This document shows, in pieces, positions 10,799 through 23,116 of a stretch of DNA of 60,000 bases. The position numbers were made by a program, and so were the translations under genes. The DNA comes from Adiantum capillus-veneris (lineage: Eukaryota; Streptophyta; Polypodiopsida; Polypodiales; Pteridaceae), in assembly GCA_014529385.2 (NCBI GenBank), contig CM043958.1, positions 155,411,293 through 155,471,292 on the forward strand, in the 5' to 3' direction. How positions within the stretch are numbered: position 1 is the stretch's first letter; every line of letters starts with the position of its first letter. Below the pieces are notes generated by a model, which was not told where the DNA came from, searched no databases, and saw only the letters and a list, made by a program, of their open reading frames with translations.

Positions 10799-11806
10799 GT
10801 GGAAAATATGACAAGTGCACAAGTCATTTATGTAGTGCGTTTGAGTTTTTTCTCTAAAAAACGTAGCCAAACTTCAGAAATGGCTTTCACACTTGCCATT
10901 TCTTCTAGCCACTATGCCTACTACTTGCCCCAAGTACACAAGCAATTTTTGAAGTTTGTTTGGGGTTTTTTTTGAAGTTTGAAATAGCCCAACAATTAAC
11001 CCTAAGTGGGTTGAGATAGCCCAACTATTTACCCTAGACGGGTTGAAATAGCTCAATCACTTACCCTATAAGAGGTAAATCCTAAGAAGATTATTGAAAT
11101 GGCTAAACTAATGTGACACCTAAGGCGATTTAGAGCAGCCAAATCTAAAGCCGCTAACCTATAATCTAAACCTAAACTTGAAGCGCTAAACCTCTAAACT
11201 TAAAACGATCAAACATATGAAAATAATCAAATGTAATCAAAACTAATCAACACTAAAACCAGCTTTATAACTTGAACATTTTTACATTGACATTCATAAC
11301 ACCTAGGATAAGCCACAATTTAAAGTACAACATAATTTAAAATAAATTTGCATAAAAATATAAAAAAATTTATAACTTTAAAATGTAATTGTGTGTGCAT
11401 GTAGTGTGTTTAATTGTGTGTTTAGTATATTATTTAGTGTGCATTTTTATCTACTCGCATGCGTGTTTATGTGAATGTGTGTGTATGTGTGTATGCAACA
11501 AAGAAGAAAGTTAGAGCACTCACATGCAAACTATTTTAGTAAGAAAGAGTTGGAAAAACCTGCAAAAATGCACACACACATGCTACGTTACACACACATA
11601 CACTAAATTGCACAAAAATACAAGGAAACTTGAAAAGAATCTCACCTTGATGATGGGGAGTAGTCCATGAATGAGAATCTCACCTCCGGCGAGTTGTGAG
11701 GCATAAGATTTGCAGCAAGTGAGGAGGAGGAGGGCAAGAGAAGAAGAGAAGAAAGGAGGGAAATGCACAGGAAAGACCCGTGGTTCTTTTTTTTGTAGGG
11801 TTCATC
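10799..11806. other. AT-rich segment without recognisable genes
   Basis: It contains repeats of a short phrase around 'TTGAAATAGCCCAACNATTNACCCTA' (three diverged copies, 10979-11065) and TG/CA-rich tracts near 11390-11600. Short frames on both strands show no domain. Origin unknown. Confidence 0.4.
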
Positions 11807-11902
11807 GGTACAAGTGCCGGCATAGGCGCCGATATGAGCATTGGTATGTGCGCCGGTACAGTCATCTATATAGGCACCGGTATAGCTGCCGGTATGAGCA
11901 CG
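11807..11902. repeat. Eight-unit 12-bp tandem repeat with coding potential
   Basis: Eight consecutive 12-mers of the type GGTATAGNTGCC (GGTACAAGTGCC, GGCATAGGCGCC, GATATGAGCATT and so on). In the plus frame 11780-12019 they encode a four-residue Gly-x-x-Ala periodicity (GTSA GIGA DMSI GMCA ...). The minus frame is open too. A short low-complexity peptide or plain minisatellite; function unknown. Confidence 0.8.
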
Positions 11903-12029
11903 CAAAATTCAAAAATTAAGTTTTTTAAACTTGATCTCCCTCCAGATTTACCTACACATATACCGACGCCTGCCATTGATGCCGGTAATTTGACGTCGAA
12001 TTTAAGCGAGCTCTTATAGTGGCAAAAAA

Positions 12030-13540
12030 TAAAATAAACCTCCTAGCAATGGAGAACATGCAGCTCTAAAGAAACTTAATGAAACATGTGCGCAAAAGAT
12101 TCTATCAAATAGAGAGACAATCCAAAGCCTTGAGAAGAAGATCACAAGTTTGTGTGTGAAAGACACCGTGCTTGGGAGTAGGAAAAGAAAACAAGATCTA
12201 TGTAACATAGAGAATATGAAGATTGGTAGTGGCGGCCTAAAAAATTGAATACGAGGTTTAAGGTAACTCAAAGTTTGGTTCTGATTTTGTATCATATATA
12301 TTCTTTACACTTTCTTATTATTGATCACGACGCATGGTGCTTTCTTTGTAGGACTTTGCTACATCCAAACTTGAAAGGAGTAGGTTCCAATGTTGGAGTA
12401 GGTTCCAATGCCATTGTGCATTACAGTCGTCTAGTTCCAAAACATGTAGTTGAAGAGATGATAGCTCAAAAGAAATTTGATAAATGCGTGCAGTCCAAAA
12501 ATAATATTCTGACACTAGGTTCATTTGAGGTACACTTGGTTCAATCTATAATAACAAAAATATTGCATGCATGGTTCTTGGTTTTATGTTCCTTTTTTTA
12601 CATACAAGTCCATAAAGAAAGTTTTGAAATCCTTCATTGGGTTTTTAGTCAAACCCAGATTCCTTCTATCATCAATGAGCAAAGAAACAGAGGTGTGCTT
12701 TCAGTGGAAGGATTTGGTGACTACAAAGTCGAATGGCACAAGGTAGGTGACTTAAAGACTCTTAAGTGCATGTACAAAATAACACATGGTGTGACATAGT
12801 GCATCTGTGGCGAGTCCATGTTTATACTGCAAGGCCAATGCACAATCTCTTGAGAGTGTGCAATAAAGTAGAGTTCCCAATAGACATCTTCAAGATGAAT
12901 CTTCTTAGCCAGTGCTTGAGATTCCTCTATGTAGAGTTCACATTTGTTCACTCCATGCATTCTGCAAAATAATTGAAAAGGTGGTTCATTTGTACATATG
13001 TTTTGCATGGACCTTAAAGCCAGTGAGTGAGTCAAAAGAGTCATCAAATCCTCAGAGGAAGTGCTCTCAAACATTGGTTTGCATGGAGGCAATGTCAAAT
13101 TGAAGAGGACCCTAAGATGTCTCAAGGTCGCTACAAGGTACCAAGGAAAGCGTCGATAGGCGGCATGAAGGCCAGAAGGTTTCTTGGGTTTAGCTTTAAA
13201 GATTTTGATAGAGAGGAGAAGAGAATCATGTTCAATAAATGGAACCAATACATAGAGTTGTTAAAGAAAATGTTGGTGGTGGGGATCCAAAATCACAAGG
13301 TAAACATGTGGAAATCACTCGATAAAATCTTCCACTATGTTGAGCAGCATTTGTGGGACGGAACTAAGCTCACATCATTTCAAGCAGCCTTGCGGGATTG
13401 GAAGAAGGCATACCTGGCAGTTCAAGAACCCACAGACTTACTGAAATCTCAACAGGTCTTTTCAGACCTCTATTATGATGCTACTGATGAGTTTGAACAA
13501 CATTCAGCTACAATTGATGATTCTGGGTGAGAAAAAGAGC
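12030..13540 (+). CDS. Unknown gene fragment with intron-like junctions
   Basis: The segments read as protein in pieces. At 12050-12262 is a helical piece (LKKLNETCAQKILSNRETIQ). A donor at 12263 (AAG|GTAACT) and acceptor at 12351 (TTTGTAG|GAC) bound an 89-bp intron. Next comes TLLHPNLKGVGSNVGVGSNA to GSFE at 12529, then a possible second intron (GTACAC..ACATACAAG, 12530-12608) that does not keep frame exactly. Then VHKESFEILHWVFSQ and YKVEWHKVGDLKTLKCMYK. A downstream frame (13027-13530) holds LGFSFKDFDREEKRIMFNKW and MWKSLDKIFHYVEQHL. I do not recognise the family. The GDLKTLKCM phrase resembles uncharacterised transposon-borne proteins, but only as an impression. It abuts element A at about 13553. 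Confidence 0.4.
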
Positions 13541-13552
13541 ACAACTACTCAT

Positions 13553-14202
13553 AAAAGGAGGAGAGGAAAGGTTTTATGACTTTCCCAACTAAAAAACAAG
13601 AAGACAAAAATGGTATAGAAGGAAAAGTCTAAACAAAAAAAACTTGAAACCTAGACTTATGCCATCAGTTTGTAGCAGAATACAATTTTTGATGCAGATA
13701 GATGCACATGATTGTGTCAAAGACAAAATCACGGGTAGATATCCTTGAGACAACAAGCAAGGAACATCAAACCATCAAGAAAAATGAGAAAGAAAACTCA
13801 ATCAAAACCTAAGCATCAGGATGATGAATCATCCATGACATGAGTTGAACGAAAGAAAAAATACAAGAGCTGAAGAAAACTCTAAAGGAGATGTATACCA
13901 CTGAAATGGAAACAACCAAGGAAGAGAGTAAAGATGTAATGAGTGTTCCATACCATTACAAGAAATATACTCTCCAAGACCAAAAGATCATAGTCGCAAC
14001 CTATAAGGGAATTAAGAAAACAGGTTGAGTCATCTGAAGGACCTGGAAAAGTGCCTAGACCTGCCTATATTGCAAACGACTTGAAGGAATAAGAAAAAGA
14101 TCTTTTGCTAAGCTTACTGAAATAATACCGATATATCTTTGCTTGGTCTTATAAAAGATCTCAAGGGTGTGTTGATCCAAAATTTGTCAACATACCATAC
14201 CT
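13553..14202 (+). pseudogene. Remnant between PR1 and RT of element A
   Basis: Broken frames matching the end of B's second ORF (FYDFPN, QFLM..DCVKDKI, and a Lys/Glu-rich stretch ELKKTLKEMY). The start of the RT polyprotein follows (VYIATDL-like region, then FAWSYKRSQGC at about 14140). Several stops. Confidence 0.7.
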
Positions 14203-15640
14203 ATGGGAGATGATGCAAGCCCAAGTACACAATGTCCATATACTTATAATGAAACATTTGCCAAAAAGATCAAAGAAGAGATAGATAAGCTCAAGGAAGC
14301 CGAATTCATTTATGAGATTGAATACATAGACTGGGTGTCTCCAATTGTGGTGGTACCCAAGAATGGAAAATTAAGAGTGTGTGTCAATCTCAAAAATGTG
14401 AATGCAGCCACCATTAGAGATAATTACCCTCTTCCAATCATCGAGCATGTTTTAGAACGAGTTGCAGGAAAAGAAGCTTACAGATTTCCAGACGGCTTTT
14501 TAGGGTACACCAACTTTTGGTTGATCCCAAAGATCAGTGTAAAACTTCCTTTGCCAATTGAATGGGGTATTTTTGCCTATAGGGTTATGCTTTTTGGGTT
14601 AACTAATGCTCCTACCACCTTTCAAAGACTGATGATTAATGCTTTTAAAGAATATCTTAGGAATTACTTGGAAGTATATATGGATGATTTAGTGTACATT
14701 CATCAATCCGAGTTGATCAATTTGAACATCTCAAAAAGGTATTCGAAAAATGTAGACTTTATAGGATTTGCTTAAATCTTGAAAAGTGCACCTTTATGGG
14801 CAGAAAGGGAAAGAATTCTTGGACATATAGTGTCTAAAAACGGCATAGCGATTGATATGGATAAAATTTATGTTATTGCTCAATTGCCTAGACCAACAAC
14901 AGTCAAAGGGGTTCAGGCTTTCATGGGACATTGTGGATATTATAGACGATTCATTTATATGTATGTTATAATCACGCAAAACCCATGTATGGCCTGATTA
15001 CACTCTTTGTATCGACTGATCAGTGTGAAGAATCCTTCATGAAGCTTAAACAAGCTCTCACTTCAGCCCCAATATTGAAAGCACCAGATTGGAATAAGAT
15101 ATTCCATATACATTTTGATGCTTCCAATTTCACCATTGGGTGTATACAAGCCCAACTTGGTGTATACAAACTCAACCTGGAGACGAAAAATTTGATTTGC
15201 CTATTTCTTATGCTAGTAGACAATTGATTGTGGCAAAGAAGAATTATACAACCACTAAAAGAGAAACATTAGGGATGATCTATGCCGTAAAAAAGTATAG
15301 ACATTACCTATTAGTAGCCAACAAATTTGTGTTCTTTTTGGACCAACAAACTTTATTGTACTTGGTTAACAAGCCATACAACACAAGGAGAATAGTGATA
15401 TGGTTCATCATTCTTTTGGAATTTGATTTCAATGTTGTTGTAAAAAAGGGCACCTCACACCAAAGAGCATATCATTTATCAAGGATTATTTCAGAAGAAC
15501 CACCAAAAGGGGTAGACGATGATCTACCATATGTATATCTGCTCTTCCGTTGGTCAGAAAATATGGTTTCATTGATGACCATAGCTCAAGTGGATTCTCA
15601 AATATCACTTCCTATTACACCAAGATTAATTCGGTAATTG
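14203..15640 (+). pseudogene. Reverse transcriptase and RNase H of element A
   Basis: RT blocks: WVSPIVVVPKNGKLRVCVNL, NYPLPIIEHVLERVAG, FGLTNAPTTFQRL and a retained catalytic YMDDL at about 14680. A stop or frameshift at about 14775 separates the connection (ILGHIVSKNGIAIDMDK, MGHCGYYRRFIYMY). RNase H spans two frames (HFDASNFTIGC, about 15110; YASRQLIVAKKNYTTTKRET and FVFFLDQQTL, where the usual DH(Q) reads DQ). Same family as B but strongly diverged. Confidence 0.9.
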
Positions 15641-15870
15641 TCTATGTATCAATTACTAGTTGGAAGGTTATACAAAATAAATCAAGATGGAATATTGCTT
15701 TTGTGTATTAATCCTGAGGAGAAAAACCAATACCTAAGTCAAGTACACATTACCATAGTAGGGCTTCACTTTGCGGAAGACCAAACTATGCAACAAATCT
15801 TGACACTTGGAGTATTTTGGCCAACCATGAGAAGTGATGTTCACTCATTTGTGAAAAACTATCTCCAATG
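15638..15870 (+). pseudogene. First HHCC zinc module of element A
   Basis: Reads RLYKINQDGILLLCINPEEK, then HITIVGLH (H-x6-H), FWPTMRSDVHSF and NYLQC. B has C-x2-C here, so the first Cys has become Tyr in A. This module precedes a second complete one about 115 residues later. Confidence 0.8.
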
Positions 15871-15978
15871 CCCGAAACAAACACCCATACCTCATGTGAA
15901 ATTATTTCAAATATCACTCGTTCCTAAGTGCAGTAACTATCTAGTTACTTACTTATCAAGCATAACATTTTCGAGGAT

Positions 15979-17283
15979 ATGAGTAAACGCTGCCAAAGAG
16001 CTATTGAAACTAAAGCAAGAGACTATTATCTTATTGGAAATCAATTTTATCAGAGAGAAAAGGATCAACATTTGCGTCTCTATGCAAATGAAGATGAATA
16101 TATACCCACTCTAGAACAAGCACATTATAGAGTAGCTGGAAGTCACTTTTCTAGTGAAACCACCATAAGAGCATTTTTAATGGCATGCATATGGTGGCCA
16201 ACACTTTTTGCAGATGCTAGAGAGTATGTTCAAAGTTGTGATGCATGCCAACGAGAAAAAATTCCAACAAGGGTAGATATCATGCTTTTAAGACCAATGA
16301 TGGGAGGCTAGAACTTTTGCAAAATGGGGCATAGATTTTGTCGGACCAATACAACAACCTGCTTATAGAACTAAAGCTCAATATATCATTGTAGCTACGG
16401 ACTATTTGACCAAGTGGATAGAGGCTAAGGCAACCAAGAAGAATGATGCTAGAACCACAGCCGCATTCTTGTATGAGAATGTATTCACAAGATCTGGACT
16501 TCTGATAAAAATTATCAGTGATAGGGGAACTCATTTCCTCCATGAGGTAATTGAGTATTTGTTGAATGAATTTATGGTCATCCATAACAAATCCTCTCCA
16601 TATCATCCACAAGCAAATGGATAAGTTGAGCACACAAATAAAATTCTTAGCTCTGTATTGACTAAAGTGGTTAGTTCATGACGAACTGATTGGGAAATGA
16701 ATCTACATGCCACTCTATGGGCTTATAGAGTTTCATTCAAGATAGCTTTGAATGCTACACCCTTTAATCTTGTTAATGGTCTTGATGCCATACTACCGAT
16801 AGAATTTTTGTTGCCAACACTAAGGGTAGCTAAAGATCTTGAGTGGATTGAACATGAATTGTCAAAAAGGCTTGAAGATTTAGAAAAGCTTGATGAGCAA
16901 AGGCTCATATGAGCAAAGGATAACAGCTGTAGCTCACATCTATGCAAAAAAACAAAAACAAAAACAAATTTTTGATTCACAACTAGTCACAAAAATTTTC
17001 AACAAAGGCACCTATTTTTAGTTTATTCCCTTAAGAAACACATTACCAAGTTCAAGAAAAAGTAAAATGGATCATTTATAATTGAAAATGTATCTCCAAG
17101 TGGATGAGTTAAGTTGGCTACTCTAGATGGTGAACCAATGGCTAACTGGATTAGTGGATGCCGCTTAAAGAAGTACCATTTTCCACTAACCAATGCTTTG
17201 CTAGAGAAAATGCATGCATCAAAGCAAAGAAAGATTAAACGACTGCAGGTTATTGATGAAGCTCAAGAGGAAGCTCAACTTTG
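15979..17283 (+). pseudogene. Second HHCC module and integrase core/C-terminus of element A
   Basis: HYRVAGSH (H-x6-H) and CDACQ give a full zinc module. The core follows: GIDFVGPI at about 16330, YIIVATDYLTKW (about 16380-16415), ISDRGTHF at about 16515, then HPQANG followed by TAA where B has CAA (Gln), and the catalytic Glu. The C-terminal part (LWAYRVSFKIALNATPFNLV, GAVKL-like, NWISGCRLKKYHF) runs to EEAQL, a TGA at about 17283, and then directly in the same frame into PR2. Confidence 0.87.
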
Positions 17284-17800
17284 AGTACTCAAAAGGAAAG
17301 ATGCTTTTAGAAATCAACAAATACATATTCCCATCACCACTTTCGAACCAGATGAAACACTATGGGAATCACAAAACAATGCAGTATCAACGGATGATGA
17401 ATGGTTGGATGGAATTGACCTTTGCATCAAGGTACAACTAAACAATCATAGCACAAATGCATTAGTAGATACTGGAGCTTGAATGAATGCAGTCAATTAT
17501 TCCACTTATAGGAAAGCTACAAAGCAGTCTTTAGCATCGGGAATATCTTCTATCAAAGGATGCAACAAAAACCCAACACCGGCATTGGGAGTAGTCAACT
17601 TGAATGTGATAGTAGATGGATTTTCATGCCCATATCAATTTGTATGCATACCAGATGAAGATATGAATGAAACGATGATTCTAGAAATCTCATGGATGTG
17701 GACATACAAGGTAGTACCAGACTGGGACACCAATCAACTCAAGCTATCACTTAAAGGAGGACAACTCTTAGTTCCAATTGTACCGAGCAAAGAGGAATGA
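17284..17800 (+). pseudogene. Second retropepsin-like domain (PR2) of element A
   Basis: In frame with the integrase through one TGA (probable CGA or similar before mutation) comes a linker of about 45 residues, then LCIKVQLNN..TNALVDTGA. This carries the aspartic protease D-T-G-A active-site box at 17468. A TGA follows it directly. Further on are hydrophobic strands (VVNLNVIVDGFSCPYQFVCI) and the C-terminal 'ILEISWMW' segment, in the place of the ILGxPW motif of retropepsins. A different protease lies before RT in B, so this is an extra domain. Activity is unlikely in this copy. Confidence 0.75.
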
Positions 17801-18459
17801 AAAAGAGGTCGCCCACAAAAGAAACAAGGGAATAATCAATCTACGTCAACCTCTAGACAAGAAAATGCTACCAGTAGCATGCAAGGAGTTAGGTAGGTTT
17901 GGGTACCAAAAAGCACAAATCAAGGACAATCTGTCTCAAATTTGGGTGTCCAAAAATTCATCTACCACATTGAAGAAAGTTTCACATCTAACAACTAAGA
18001 GAAAAAAATCTTTCAGAATAGACACTAGCACTAGATGAGTTTGGAAATCAAAGGAGCATTTATCTTCTCCACAAAGTGTTAAGCCGATGAATCAGTGGAA
18101 GGTTAAATCTCAAAAAACTCAACCACAATAGTTCACCAACGGAAAACCAAAATACCAATGGAAGTTAAAGCTTAGCAACCGTCATCATTGATACCGACAA
18201 CTTAGGAAATCAGTGTGTCAAAGCATCCAGACGGTACAATCAAACAAAAAGCACACAAATTACAAAATTTGGTATTTAGAAAACAGCAAGAGGAAACCTC
18301 GACCACGAAAACTGTTGAGTTAACTACTCAAGACCCAACTCCTGCACCGCATATTGGTTTGAATTGTATTTACCTTCAAAGCATGATAGAGACAACCATA
18401 GCTATGCATAGACACAATTGTTCAACCCATGCACACAGTCGTCCCAAAGTACTCCATTT
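17801..18459 (+). pseudogene. Trp/Lys repeat tail of element A
   Basis: Broken frames with repeated W-x-x-K phrases (VWVPKS, QIWVSKNS, VWKSKE, QWKVKS, YQWKLK), ending MIETTIAMHRHNCSTHAHSR. It corresponds to the KQIWIPK repeats after PR2 in B. A basic, perhaps nucleic-acid-binding, tail is an inference. Confidence 0.6.
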
Positions 18460-18477
18460 AGGAGGGGTGGAAAAAAA
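18460..18477 (+). promoter_or_regulatory. Internal polypurine tract of element A
   Basis: AGGAGGGGTGGAAAAAAA directly after the PR2/tail region. It resembles the terminal tract of the related element C (GAGGAGGGGGAAAA), suggesting an internal plus-strand priming site. Confidence 0.6.
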
Positions 18478-20690
18478 CTTCATTTGTAGTTAAGGGCAAT
18501 GTTTGAAGAGGGAGGAAAAAGTTGGATGTTAACATGTGGTTTTTTGCAAAATTACCGAATAATACCCTTATAAATCATCAACAAGGGAATTTTAGCTGAT
18601 AACATCTCCTCGATGAGGGTAATTAGTGTATATATTATCAGAAAATACATTAAAAATAGCCTTTTTTTGCTTATTTTCATTAATTTTTCTTGATATTGGA
18701 GCTTTAAAATAGAGAGATCCACCAAAAAGCAATGAAATAGTGTTCTTCAAGGGATTTCCTTAATTGTTGATTTTTCAATTTGCTTTTTAGTGCATTTTAG
18801 TATTTTCTTTGATTTTTTTGAATAAACAAGTCAAAAATTAATAATAAATAGCAAATGAGCTCAGATGGAGAAATTGAAGATATGCTAATGATAAGAAGAA
18901 CAAGAAGGACAGGCACAAAAAATTTCAATCAAAACAACAAAAAAAACGGAAATCCTAAATTAGGCCGCCAGGGACTACTTTTGCAAATTCTTACAGAATG
19001 AGCTAACGGAGTCCGATTGAAGAAAATTTTGAGTCTAGCGTAGATTTCACAGCTTAGTAGGACTAACAAGGGAATTTGGGGGAAAATAGTTTGGGAAGTC
19101 CGAGTATAGATATCCAAGGTAGCCCAATATCACCTCATTTCCACTAGTCACTCTTCAAGAAGAGAGATTTCTGTCTTCTTCGCGCGCGATTTTCGGAGTC
19201 CACAGTCGCCCATTTTCAGCTCCATCTCACACAAGACATGAGGGATAAATTCTAACCTTACCAAAGAACATTTCTATACAGTTGGGTAGCAAGTCTAGGC
19301 CCAAGAAAAAACCCTAAAATATCAGTTGTGTATGAATTCCTACAACACAAACACGACCATAGCGGCCTGTCAACTCAACCGAATTGAACAAGACTTGAAA
19401 TGTAGTATGCCCTGAGATAGTAGAACACTTCCATACCTATAGAGGAGCATTTGGCAGGGGTTAAGGGGGTCTCAACTAAATAATCTAGGTTTTGTCCACA
19501 TGCCAGAATTGAATTCTGACTCCATAGATAGCTTATAGACAAGGTCTATACACAATGTACCTAGATGGTTTCAAGAAAATAGTCAAGGAAAGCTCTCAAA
19601 TAGTAGGAAACAGCTCAAAGACTACAAAGTGTCAAATTTGACATATGAAGTCAAACTGACTCCGAATGAGCACAAACTGGATGAACAACATCAAGACTAT
19701 GTAGCGGACAAGTCCATGGCTTCAAAAGTGACCAAACAACTCTATACACCAAGTAGGAACAAAAACCGGTGATTTCAGAGTCGACAAGAGCATGAAGTGA
19801 TTCCGACATGACCAAATATTACCAAATTCATTTTAGGACTTGTTCTAGATGTATTGAAGATGTGTAGGTCATAAAATTATCTTTTCAAGCAAAAAAATAC
19901 AGGTGTAGTTAATAATAGTGATTATTTATTGTTGTGCACAATTGGCTTGAAAATCATCTTGTTGCCTCACCTATCACCTGTACACATCTATCTCATGCCA
20001 CATGTCAACTTTGAGCCCACAAGATGAAGAAAATCTCAGATTTTGTCAAAAAACGCACTAAAGGCTCTTCTGTCCAAATTTTGAGTTAACTGTCACATTT
20101 TTTGATCCAAATCATCCCATATCTCACACAGAGGCTCCATAGCATGCTAGAACCAACTTGCAACAAAAAATGTCCAATTTGATGAAAAAGTAAATAATCA
20201 TGATTATTTACTTTTCACTAGAATGAGTTCAAATTCAATTTCGACCTTATGGGACCAAAATACATGATGTAACAAGCCCACCAATCAAGTTTGATCACAG
20301 TTGGATCACAAGAAAACAAAATCCCTTCATATCTATTGTTCCAAACTCTGAAGCCTAAATTTGGTATTATTTCCACTAGGTGCACTCAAATGAGCCCACA
20401 CTTTACTCAGAGTATTTAAATCACATATGTTTTAAACCTATGATGTCAAAATGTAAAACGTTGGAAAAATTTCCCAACTGTAGATAATCGCGATTATTTA
20501 CGTTGGTTGCTAATTTTGCCTGGATTGCATGGTTTTGATCTTTACATGTTTTTATGCATCTATGCATGCTCCAAAATTGATTTGAAGCAAAATGGACATC
20601 GTTTGCCAACAATTTAGACGCAAGACATTACAAAGCGGAAATTGTGGAATTTTCTAACTACGGACTGTATTCTCCTAATAGGTGTAATGC
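18478..20690 (+). other. Noncoding spacer before ORF3 in A, with palindromes
   Basis: About 2.2 kb without coding potential. Parts are alignable to B's spacer (for example AACGGAGTCCGATT at about 19004 in A and 46958 in B). Three dyads sit at 19908-19929 (degenerate), 20186-20215 (a perfect 30-bp palindrome with arm GTAAATAATC) and 20480-20501 (centre GC, flanked by CAAC..GTTG). The same part of C carries two of them. Confidence 0.75.
20186..20215. repeat. 30-bp perfect palindrome in the A spacer
   Basis: Arm AAAAGTAAATAATCA and its exact reverse complement. It is the best-preserved of the GTAAATAATC-type dyads in A and C. Confidence 0.93.
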
Positions 20691-23111
20691 AAGTTGTTGA
20701 GAAAGCAAAGAAAAGGTGACTCAAAAGGAAAAGCTAGAAGAATTACCAACATACCAGTTGGAGCCGAGTTCAATGAAAACAACAAAGGTAAGCTACCTAT
20801 GAAAGGAACAACTTGAAGAACACAACACCACAGTTTTTGCTGGCAGAATTAAGGGTGAAGATGGTAATCAGGTAGAGTTGCAGATGCTACCAAAAGAATT
20901 TTTGATGTCGCCACAAAGCCAGCCACTAAAGAAGCCAACAGAAGGTTAGGGCTTCGATAATTCTACGACCAAGAGCCATGTGGAGTAGATTTCCAGTGAG
21001 CTTATGAATTGTTGTCCACAATCAAAGAGGATGGATCATCTCAGATCACGGATCAGCAAGGCCAATAAGTTGAAGTGGTCATTTAACAAGACATAGTGGC
21101 CAAGGCATTAAAGCTGCCAACTAAAGGAATGACAATGAGGACGAGAGATAGAAAAACAGCTGGTACATTCACCAAGGATATAGCTACCACCACTTTCTTC
21201 TACCTCATTTTGAAGCAAGTAGAGGATCCCGCCCGTCTTTATCACCAACACTTCCATTTCCTCTCAAAGACAGTGCCAAGATACACTACTCCAAATAATG
21301 CGGTTGCAACCACTTTCACGCAAGTATTGAAGTCAACAACAAGGCAAACAATAGATCATGCCCAGTACGTGCTTACAACACTCAAGAGCACAAATAAGGA
21401 AGGAAAAGTAACATATCTAGGTGCTCCAAAAGTTCTAACGTGGATTGCATACCATGTCATTCAGATGGCAGATAACTTGACGCCGCCAGTCCCAGATCAG
21501 AATACATGGATAGTCTTGGCTCAACCCTCTCCACAAACCACTAGATCAAAGAATAAAAGGGTATCTAAATCACATGAAGAATCAACAAAAAGCTCGCCTG
21601 AAGCCCATAGTAGTGAAAGCTCTAACAATGAAGAAAAGAGGGCAACGATAGAAGAAATGAAAAAGAAAGCAGTGGGAGCCCATCAAGAAGAGCCTCGACA
21701 AAAAAAGCAAGGTCTGAAAGAGAGAAATAATCATTTGAAGGAAGTCGCCAAGCTACAAAAGAGAAATGAAAGTCATGGAGCCCGAGGGAGAAAAAGGGTC
21801 CTACAACCAAGAACCCCGAGAAGAAGATTGAAGAAGACCTGAAGGATCTGCTTCAGCAAATGTATGCAGAAGACGAAGCCTTGAAGATACAAGAAGCTTT
21901 GGATGAGCAACAAAGTGAACCACAACATGAACAAGGAGAGATGTCTCCAAGACCACCTTCACCCGCTACTGAACAAGAAGACCAACCAATGCCTAGTCCA
22001 AGCCCTTCACCAACAGACATATCCAATGAAGGCAAGGGAGAAAAAGGAAAAGAGAAACAAGAGGAGGAAGCTAGTTTTGAATCGCCCAAGGGAACAGACA
22101 AAGATGAAGCTGGACCTTCTACAACAACACAAGTAGAATCAGCTGAAGCAGCTACAAAGCCTCAAGAAGATTTAGCTGAACCATCTACAAAGCCACAAGC
22201 AAAATCCGCTGCACCATTGAAAGAGCCGCAAGCCGAATCTGCGGAACTTCTAAGTAGCCTCATGTAGAATGTGAAGAATGGGAAACTATTGATGAAGTGA
22301 TCATCCAAGTAAACAAATATGCAAAGCAGATGCATCTGATGACTGAAAAGATGCAAACAACAGCTCTAAGCCACTATGCTAAAGCTAAAGAGTTGGAACA
22401 GATAATTGATGCTGTCCAAGGTGAGCTTGGAGATAGGATGAACATCATCAAGAATCTTCAAGAACCAATCAAAGAGCTCAAAAATGAAGCAGAGCAACAC
22501 CAATGTCAAGGAGAAGCAAAAAAAAAAAGAAATGGAAGATTTAGGAGAGCTTCTCACAAAGCTGTCAGATGCATGAAAAAGCAAGGACCAACAACTGACA
22601 AAAGTGACCAACAAACTTTTAATCACTACTTAGTCAGTCCAAAAGATCCAAGTACAATTAAATGTAGCCAATGCCTCTTTGCAATACTCACAGCAGAGGA
22701 TTAATGACCAAGCGGCATTCCTAAAGTAGAGCATGGAAAACCCAGCTATAGCTTCACTCAAGGGGATAGATGAAGTCTACAAGACTTTGGAAAAGAGGAA
22801 CAAGGACCTAGAACTTGAGTTGAAGCTGGGACAGACGCGAAGACAAGACAACGCCTTAATGCGGATACAAAGAGAAGAGCAGTTCCTCAAGGAGATAGAG
22901 GATTTAAAGAGAGCCAACCAGTTTGCTGAGAAAAGAGCATACGGAAGCTCAAGAGGAGGCAGGTACCTCTAAACAACAAATTATGGACATACCATCAATC
23001 TCCTTTATAGATAAGGAAACACAACCAACAGAAGGGCAAATAGGAGATTCTAAATTCCAAGTACCAATCACTGAAGAGAAACAAGTGCCAATGGTCTAGC
23101 TTTCTAAAGGT
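20690..23111 (+). pseudogene. ORF3 of element A, first part
   Basis: Corresponds to B's ORF3. The conserved N-terminal domain includes IVAKALKLPTKG, FLSKTVPRYTTPNNAVATTF and KVTYLGAPKVLTWIAYHVIQ (open from 21096 to 21839). A Pro/Glu/Gln-rich charged region follows (21860-22267), then coiled-coil segments (22297-22972; NKDLELELKLGQTRRQDNAL). Frameshifts and stops separate the parts. It is interrupted at 23112-23116 by E and resumes at 32613. Confidence 0.75.
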
Positions 23112-23116
23112 GAAGA
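23112..23116. repeat. Left target-site duplication of E (GAAGA)
   Basis: GAAGA here and at 32613-32617, exactly flanking E's two LTRs. Five base pairs, as usual for Ty3/gypsy integration. Confidence 0.93.
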
